From Qingrenia yutianensis (GTDB lineage Bacteria > Bacillota > Clostridia > UMGS1810): a stretch of 64,000 nucleotides of DNA. A model generated the notes under the pieces. The model was not told the origin of the DNA. It did not search any database and was given only the letters and a program-made list of their open reading frames with translations. The stretch lies in the NCBI RefSeq assembly GCF_014385105.1, contig NZ_JACRTE010000002.1, positions 204,699 to 268,698 of the forward strand, read 5' to 3'. Shown in pieces: positions 60,667 to 64,000 of this stretch. Within the stretch, counting starts at the first letter, position 1. Every line of letters starts with the position of its first letter. The position numbers and the translations under genes were made by a program.

Positions 60667-62553
60667 ATGAGAAAAAATGAGAAAATCACAGCTCTGTACG
60701 AACGACTGAGCCGTGATGACTTTGGCAAAGATGATGACCAACAGCGTGAGAGCAATTCCATATCCAATCAAAAGGCAATGTTGGAGGAGTTCGCCGCACG
60801 GCAGGGCTTTACAAACATTGTCCATTTCACGGACGATGGCATTAGTGGTACTTGCTTTGACCGTCCCGGATTTTTAGCAATGATGAAAGAAGTGGAAGCC
60901 GGGAATGTGGAGTATTTGTGCATCAAGGACATGAGCCGCATGGGTCGTGACTATCTGAAAGTCGGTCAGATTATGGAAATCCTGCGTCAGCGTGGCGTTC
61001 GCCTTATCGCCATCAATGACGGCGTGGACAGTGCCAGAGGGGACGATGATTTTACCCCTTTCCGCAACATTATGAACGAATACTACGCCAGAGACACCAG
61101 CCGTAAAATCCGTTCCACTTTCCAGTCCAAAGGCAAGTCCGGCAAGCACCTCACAGGCACGGTCATTTACGGCTATCTTTGGAACGAAGCCAGAGACCAA
61201 TGGTTGGTTGACCCCGAAGCCGCCGAGGTGGTCAAGCGCATCTTTGCCATGACGATTGACGGCTACGGTCCGTATCAGATCGCCAGCAAGCTGAAAGAAG
61301 AAAAAGTCCTCATTCCGTCCGCTTACCTTGCCCGGCACGGCGAGGGCGTGAACAAAAATAAGACCTTCAAAGATGTGTACGGCTGGGGTTCTTCCACCAT
61401 CTGCAACATTCTTGAAAAGCGTGAATATCTGGGACACACCATCAACTTCAAGACCCGAAAGCACTTCAAGGACAAGAAAAGCCATTATGTCCCGGAGGAC
61501 GAATGGACAATTTTCGAGAATACCCATGAAGCTATCATTGACCAGCAGACCTTTGACCTTGTGCAGAAAATCCGTGGGAATGTCAGACGCTACCCGGACG
61601 GCTGGGGCGAAGCAGCTCCCCTCACAGGCTTGCTTTATTGTGCCGATTGCGGCGGCAAGATGTATGTCCACCGTACCAACAACGGCAAGCGTATTTCTCA
61701 ATATACCTGTTCCCAATACAGCAAAGTCCCAGTTGGAAAGCTCTGCACGACACAGCACCGTATCAATGAAGATGTGGTACTGTCCCTTGTTTCCGAAATG
61801 CTCAAAGCTATTGCCGAGTATGCGAAGCATGACAGAGCCGAGTTTGTCCGAGTGGTGCAGGAAGCGCAGTCCAGCCAGCAGACGGCAGAGGTCAAGAAAC
61901 AGCGGATACGCCTTGCCACCGCAAAGCAGAGAGTTTCCGAGCTGGAAGTCCTGCTCTGCAAAATCTATGAGGACAACATTTTAGGAAAGCTGTCTGACAG
62001 CAGATATGCCACTCTGGACGCTCAATATGAAAAGGAGCAGACCGAGCTTACCGCTGAAATCTCTGTTCTGGAAAAGGCTATCAAGAGCTACGAGAAGCAC
62101 GAAAAGGACGCTGACCGTTTTATCGCTCTGATTGACAAGTATGAGAACTTCGACAAGCTGACGATTGCCATGCTCAATGAGTTTATTGAGAAAATCCTTG
62201 TGCATGAGCGTGACCGCAAGGGCAGTATTCAGACCACACAGGAGGTCGAGATTTACTTCAATTTCGTGGGTCGTTTCGTTCCCCCTGCGTTTGGCGAAGT
62301 GGAGCTTACCCCGGAGGAATTAGAGGAAATCCGCAAGCGTGAGGAACGCAAGGACAGGCTCCACCAGAACTACTTGAAGCGGAAAGCCAGCGGAGCACAG
62401 AAGCGATACGAGGACAAAATCAAAAAGCGGAAAAAGGCAGAAATCGAAGCCAAGAAAGCCGCCATTCGTGCGGAGGACATTGCAAAGGGCGTGTTCGTCC
62501 CTGTCAGCAGTTTACCGCAGAGAGAGCCGATGAAAGGAGTACAAACAGCATGA
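60667..62553 (+). CDS. Large serine recombinase (DUF4368-type)
   Basis: A 628-residue serine integrase/resolvase. It has an N-terminal catalytic domain with the nucleophile in ALYERLSRDD, the recombinase domain (residues ~165-290), and a zinc ribbon with CADCGG and CSQYSK-type cysteines (residues ~320-360). A coiled coil follows (residues ~390-490), then a C-terminal DUF4368-like part. Relatives mobilise elements of the Tn4451/Tn5397/Tn6218 kinds. The start ATG 60667 is placed after GAAAGGAG; upstream in-frame residues are from virD4 and the attachment region. It overlaps tnpV by 4 bases. Confidence 0.93.
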   Translation: MRKNEKITALYERLSRDDFGKDDDQQRESNSISNQKAMLEEFAARQGFTNIVHFTDDGISGTCFDRPGFLAMMKEVEAGNVEYLCIKDMSRMGRDYLKVGQIMEILRQRGVRLIAINDGVDSARGDDDFTPFRNIMNEYYARDTSRKIRSTFQSKGKSGKHLTGTVIYGYLWNEARDQWLVDPEAAEVVKRIFAMTIDGYGPYQIASKLKEEKVLIPSAYLARHGEGVNKNKTFKDVYGWGSSTICNILEKREYLGHTINFKTRKHFKDKKSHYVPEDEWTIFENTHEAIIDQQTFDLVQKIRGNVRRYPDGWGEAAPLTGLLYCADCGGKMYVHRTNNGKRISQYTCSQYSKVPVGKLCTTQHRINEDVVLSLVSEMLKAIAEYAKHDRAEFVRVVQEAQSSQQTAEVKKQRIRLATAKQRVSELEVLLCKIYEDNILGKLSDSRYATLDAQYEKEQTELTAEISVLEKAIKSYEKHEKDADRFIALIDKYENFDKLTIAMLNEFIEKILVHERDRKGSIQTTQEVEIYFNFVGRFVPPAFGEVELTPEELEEIRKREERKDRLHQNYLKRKASGAQKRYEDKIKKRKKAEIEAKKAAIRAEDIAKGVFVPVSSLPQREPMKGVQTA

Positions 62554-62894
62554 ATATCACTTACACACAGAACGGCGATTATCTTATCCCAAACATCATT
62601 ATCCGCAAGACCAAGCCCCTCGGACACTACGGCAGACTTCGCAAGGCGTATCTGGAAATGCACCGTCCGATACTGTTCAATGAGCTGGTGCTATCCGACA
62701 AGCTCTTTGAGCATTGCGCCGAGATTGACGAAACAGCACGAAACCGCATGGAGCTGATCGTGCGGTCACTGGCAGAGCAAAACGGCGTGACCGAGCAACT
62801 GAAAGCCGAAAACCAAATGGAATGGGTGCGGCAGATGAACGCTTGCAAGGCACAGGCAGAGGAGATTGTGAAAGTGGAATTGATTTATGATTGA
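62550..62894 (+). CDS. tnpV: Transposon-encoded protein TnpV
   Basis: A 114-residue protein matching the TnpV family associated with Tn4451-type elements (MNITYTQNGDYLIPNI, then RKTKPLGHYGRLRKAYLEMH). Role unknown; it accompanies serine recombinases. Start ATG 62550 overlaps the recombinase stop (ATGA). Confidence 0.85.
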   Translation: MNITYTQNGDYLIPNIIIRKTKPLGHYGRLRKAYLEMHRPILFNELVLSDKLFEHCAEIDETARNRMELIVRSLAEQNGVTEQLKAENQMEWVRQMNACKAQAEEIVKVELIYD

Positions 62895-62900
62895 GCGAGG

Positions 62901-62931
62901 AAGTCCGGGCAGAAAACTGTTCGGACTTTTC
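62901..62931 (+). terminator. Terminator after tnpV
   Basis: AAGTCCG (62901-62907) pairs with CGGACTT (62922-62928), with additional weak pairing, followed by TTTCTC. Located a few bases after the tnpV stop. Confidence 0.75.
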
Positions 62932-62975
62932 TCATGTAGTCCAAAGTTGCGGTAGAATTTGCCGTCTTCCCAGAT

Positions 62976-63004
62976 TTGATGGACAGAAAAAAGTGTGATA
63001 TAAT
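62976..63004 (+). promoter_or_regulatory. Predicted promoter of the IS3 transposase
   Basis: TTGATG (62976-62981) and TATAAT (62999-63004) separated by 17 bases, upstream of orfA. Probably close to the left end of the insertion sequence. Confidence 0.65.
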
Positions 63005-63046
63005 GAAATGGACGCAAACAAATTCAAAATCACAGGAGGAATTTTT

Positions 63047-63358
63047 ATGTCAATCAAAAAAGGAACAATGCCACCTCGTTATGACGAAACATTCAAGAGT
63101 GGCGCAATCAAAATGGTTACTGAACAAGGCCGCCCATCAAAAGAAGTTGCCGCCGAGCTTGGTATTTGCGTTGAAACCCTCAAATCATGGCTCAAACGTG
63201 CAGGTTTTCAACCCGGTGCGACCGACAGACAAAATCGTAACGACAAGCGTCAGCGTGAACTTGAAACGGAAATACGCTCGCTTCGCAAGCAGCTTGCCGA
63301 GAAAGATGAGGTCATTGATGTATTAAAAAAATCCGTCGGCATATTTTCAAAACTATAG
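63047..63358 (+). CDS. IS3-family transposase OrfA
   Basis: A 103-residue protein with a helix-turn-helix (TEQGRPSKEVAAELGICVET, then LKSWLKR) and a leucine-zipper-like C-terminus (RELETEIRSLRKQLAEKDEV). It is the first product of an IS3-type element, which uses a -1 frameshift for the full transposase. The start ATG follows AGGAGG; an upstream in-frame ATG is 39 bases earlier. Confidence 0.92.
   Translation: MSIKKGTMPPRYDETFKSGAIKMVTEQGRPSKEVAAELGICVETLKSWLKRAGFQPGATDRQNRNDKRQRELETEIRSLRKQLAEKDEVIDVLKKSVGIFSKL
63325..63331 (+). promoter_or_regulatory. Slippery A7 heptamer for -1 frameshift (OrfAB)
   Basis: A run of seven A at 63325-63331 in orfA. Slipping back one base here leads into the orfB frame (KKIRRHIFKTIEDKYHFIDA). 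Known mechanism for the IS3 family. Confidence 0.75.
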
Positions 63359-64000
63359 AAGATAAGTATCATTTTATTGATGCTATTTGCTCCGAGGTCT
63401 CTATAGATAAATTATGCCGTCTGCTCGAAATCTCTCGGAGCGGCTATTATGCTTGGAAAAATCGCAGCGTGTCAGCTCGTAAACTGCACGAACAAAAACT
63501 TTTGCGTATTTTAATATCACTTCATGAGAGGTATCCGGCAGCCGGGCTTGATACTTTGGCTGCAATGATAAGAAAAGAGTGTCCGTGCTCTCGAAACACC
63601 GTACACCGACTTATGAAATTATATAACATACACTCAATACGCAAAAGAGCCTTCAAAATTACTACAAACTCCAAACATAATTATGCCGTTTGCTCGAAAT
63701 CTCTCGGAGCGGCTATTATGCTTGGAAAAATCGCAGCGTGTCAGCTCGTAAACTGCACGAACAAAAACTTTTGCGTATTTTAATATCACTTCATGAGAGG
63801 TATCCGGCAGCCGGGCTTGATACTTTGGCTGCAATGATAAGAAAAGAGTGTCCGTGCTCTCGAAACACCGTACACCGACTTATGAAATTATATAACATAC
63901 ACTCAATACGCAAAAGAGCCTTCAAAATTACTACAAACTCCAAACATAATTATGCCGTTTCGCCAAATCTTCTTAAAAGAGATTTTGCGGCAGACAAACC
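63331..64000 (+). pseudogene. IS3-family transposase OrfB, frameshifted by a 269-bp duplication
   Basis: The orfB frame (LCRLLEISRSGYYAWKNR, SARKLHEQKLL, LHERYPAAGLDTLAAMI, RNTVHRLMKLYNIHS) is intact to about 63690. It then repeats its own start and is out of frame, stopping at 63781-63783. In the second repeat the frame is shifted but continues as NYAVSPNLLKRDFAADKP to the window end. The DDE residues would lie beyond the window. As sequenced it cannot give a whole transposase. Confidence 0.85.
63410..63960. repeat. 269-bp direct tandem duplication in orfB
   Basis: Bases 63410-63678 repeat at 63679-63947 with an offset of 269. The outer and junction sites share AATTATGCCGT (63410-63420, 63679-63689, 63948-63958). 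One difference occurs at 63421 (c) against 63690 (t), where the junction follows the right-hand version. The unit is not a multiple of three. Confidence 0.9.

Larger units (their letters stand above)
60580..62950 (+). mobile_element. Serine-recombinase / TnpV element inserted in virD4 (right end not defined)
   Basis: A Tn4451/Tn5397-like mobilisable segment begins at about 60577-60580 with an inverted repeat, then carries the large serine recombinase and tnpV in one operon. Codon use looks more GC-rich than in the surrounding ICE genes (for example runs of GCC, CTG, GAG), suggesting separate origin. Where it ends is not visible; IS3-type sequence begins near 62950. Confidence 0.65.
52681..64000. 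mobile_element. Left part of an integrative conjugative element (truncated by window)
   Basis: A DUF6017-type initiator, PcfB and a VirD4/PcfC coupling protein are in one direction, preceded by end-like repeats. This is a familiar layout of conjugative elements in gut Clostridia. It contains an anchored surface protein as cargo and is interrupted by a second element (from about 60580) and by IS3-type sequences. The right end and the remaining transfer genes are outside the window. Confidence 0.75.
62950..64000 (+). mobile_element. IS3-family insertion sequence (partial, right end outside window)
   Basis: Promoter, orfA, slippery sequence and orfB follow in order. The left terminal repeat is not sharply defined; TGATGGACAGAAAAAAGTGT around 62978 is a candidate. 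It lies directly after tnpV, so its insertion may have separated the serine recombinase element from its own right end. Confidence 0.75.

Noticed and set aside
59173..62553. A new fused VirD4-recombinase gene as a single designed protein
   Set aside because: The recombinase has its own Shine-Dalgarno and start, and the joint falls on an insertion boundary where VirD4 loses its Walker B half. It is listed as an observation, not as a gene.

Overview
The window is a chromosome segment from a spore-forming Clostridia member (Firmicutes), probably a gut anaerobe. The evidence is the S10-spc-alpha ribosomal gene order, the zinc-type S14, the sporulation genes spoIIM, yqfC, yqfD and a ylbJ-like gene, the era-yqzL-recO neighbourhood, pyruvate:ferredoxin oxidoreductase and pyruvate phosphate dikinase. 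The assignment comes from gene content and protein motifs only; I cannot name the species.

Positions 34-18298 (minus strand) hold the ribosomal protein supercluster, read from rpsJ leftwards to rpsD. It carries two direct tandem duplications. One is a 2,195-bp unit covering rpsS-rplB-rplW and parts of rplV and rplD (12782-17179). The other is a 1,708-bp unit covering adk and parts of map and secY (3016-6431). Each leaves full-length copies of the edge genes and creates one in-frame chimeric gene at the junction: L22'-L4' at 14400-15086 and Map'-SecY' at 3764-4810. The two S19 copies differ by one base (P59L). A third tandem duplication (269 bp) breaks the IS3 transposase at the right edge of the window. 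These are either genuine recent duplications or assembly errors; read-level evidence is needed.

Positions 18726-33235 hold housekeeping and sporulation genes: a XerD homologue with altered catalytic positions, spoIIM, proC, a secreted stalk-domain protein, ppdK, recO, yqzL (46 codons, overlapping recO), era, ybeY, phoH, yqfD, yqfC, a YlbJ-like gene, tspO and rqcH. Two sigma-E-like promoters lie upstream of spoIIM and yqfC.

Positions 33533-52421 are metabolic and regulatory. nifJ has a clear promoter and terminator. A VanW-family gene is interrupted by an in-frame TAG. The complete phosphate module pstSCAB-phoU-phoB-phoR is preceded by PhoP-box-like repeats and has an attenuator hairpin between pstS and pstC. 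A HAD protein and an AraC regulator follow. Last comes a biotin-dependent carboxyltransferase/sodium-pump cluster encoding 12S-like and 5S-like transferases, a biotin carrier, and OadB- and OadG-like membrane subunits. With ppdK and nifJ, this gives the segment a concentration of pyruvate/PEP/oxaloacetate enzymes.

From about 52681 to the end lies the left part of an integrative conjugative element (ICE). It has an end-like inverted repeat, a small Cys-rich protein, a DUF6017-type initiator, a 1,681-residue S-layer-anchored protein, PcfB, and a VirD4/PcfC coupling protein cut after about 314 residues. The cut is made by a second element encoding a large serine recombinase and TnpV, followed by an IS3-family element. 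The remainder of virD4 and the ICE integrase are not in the window.
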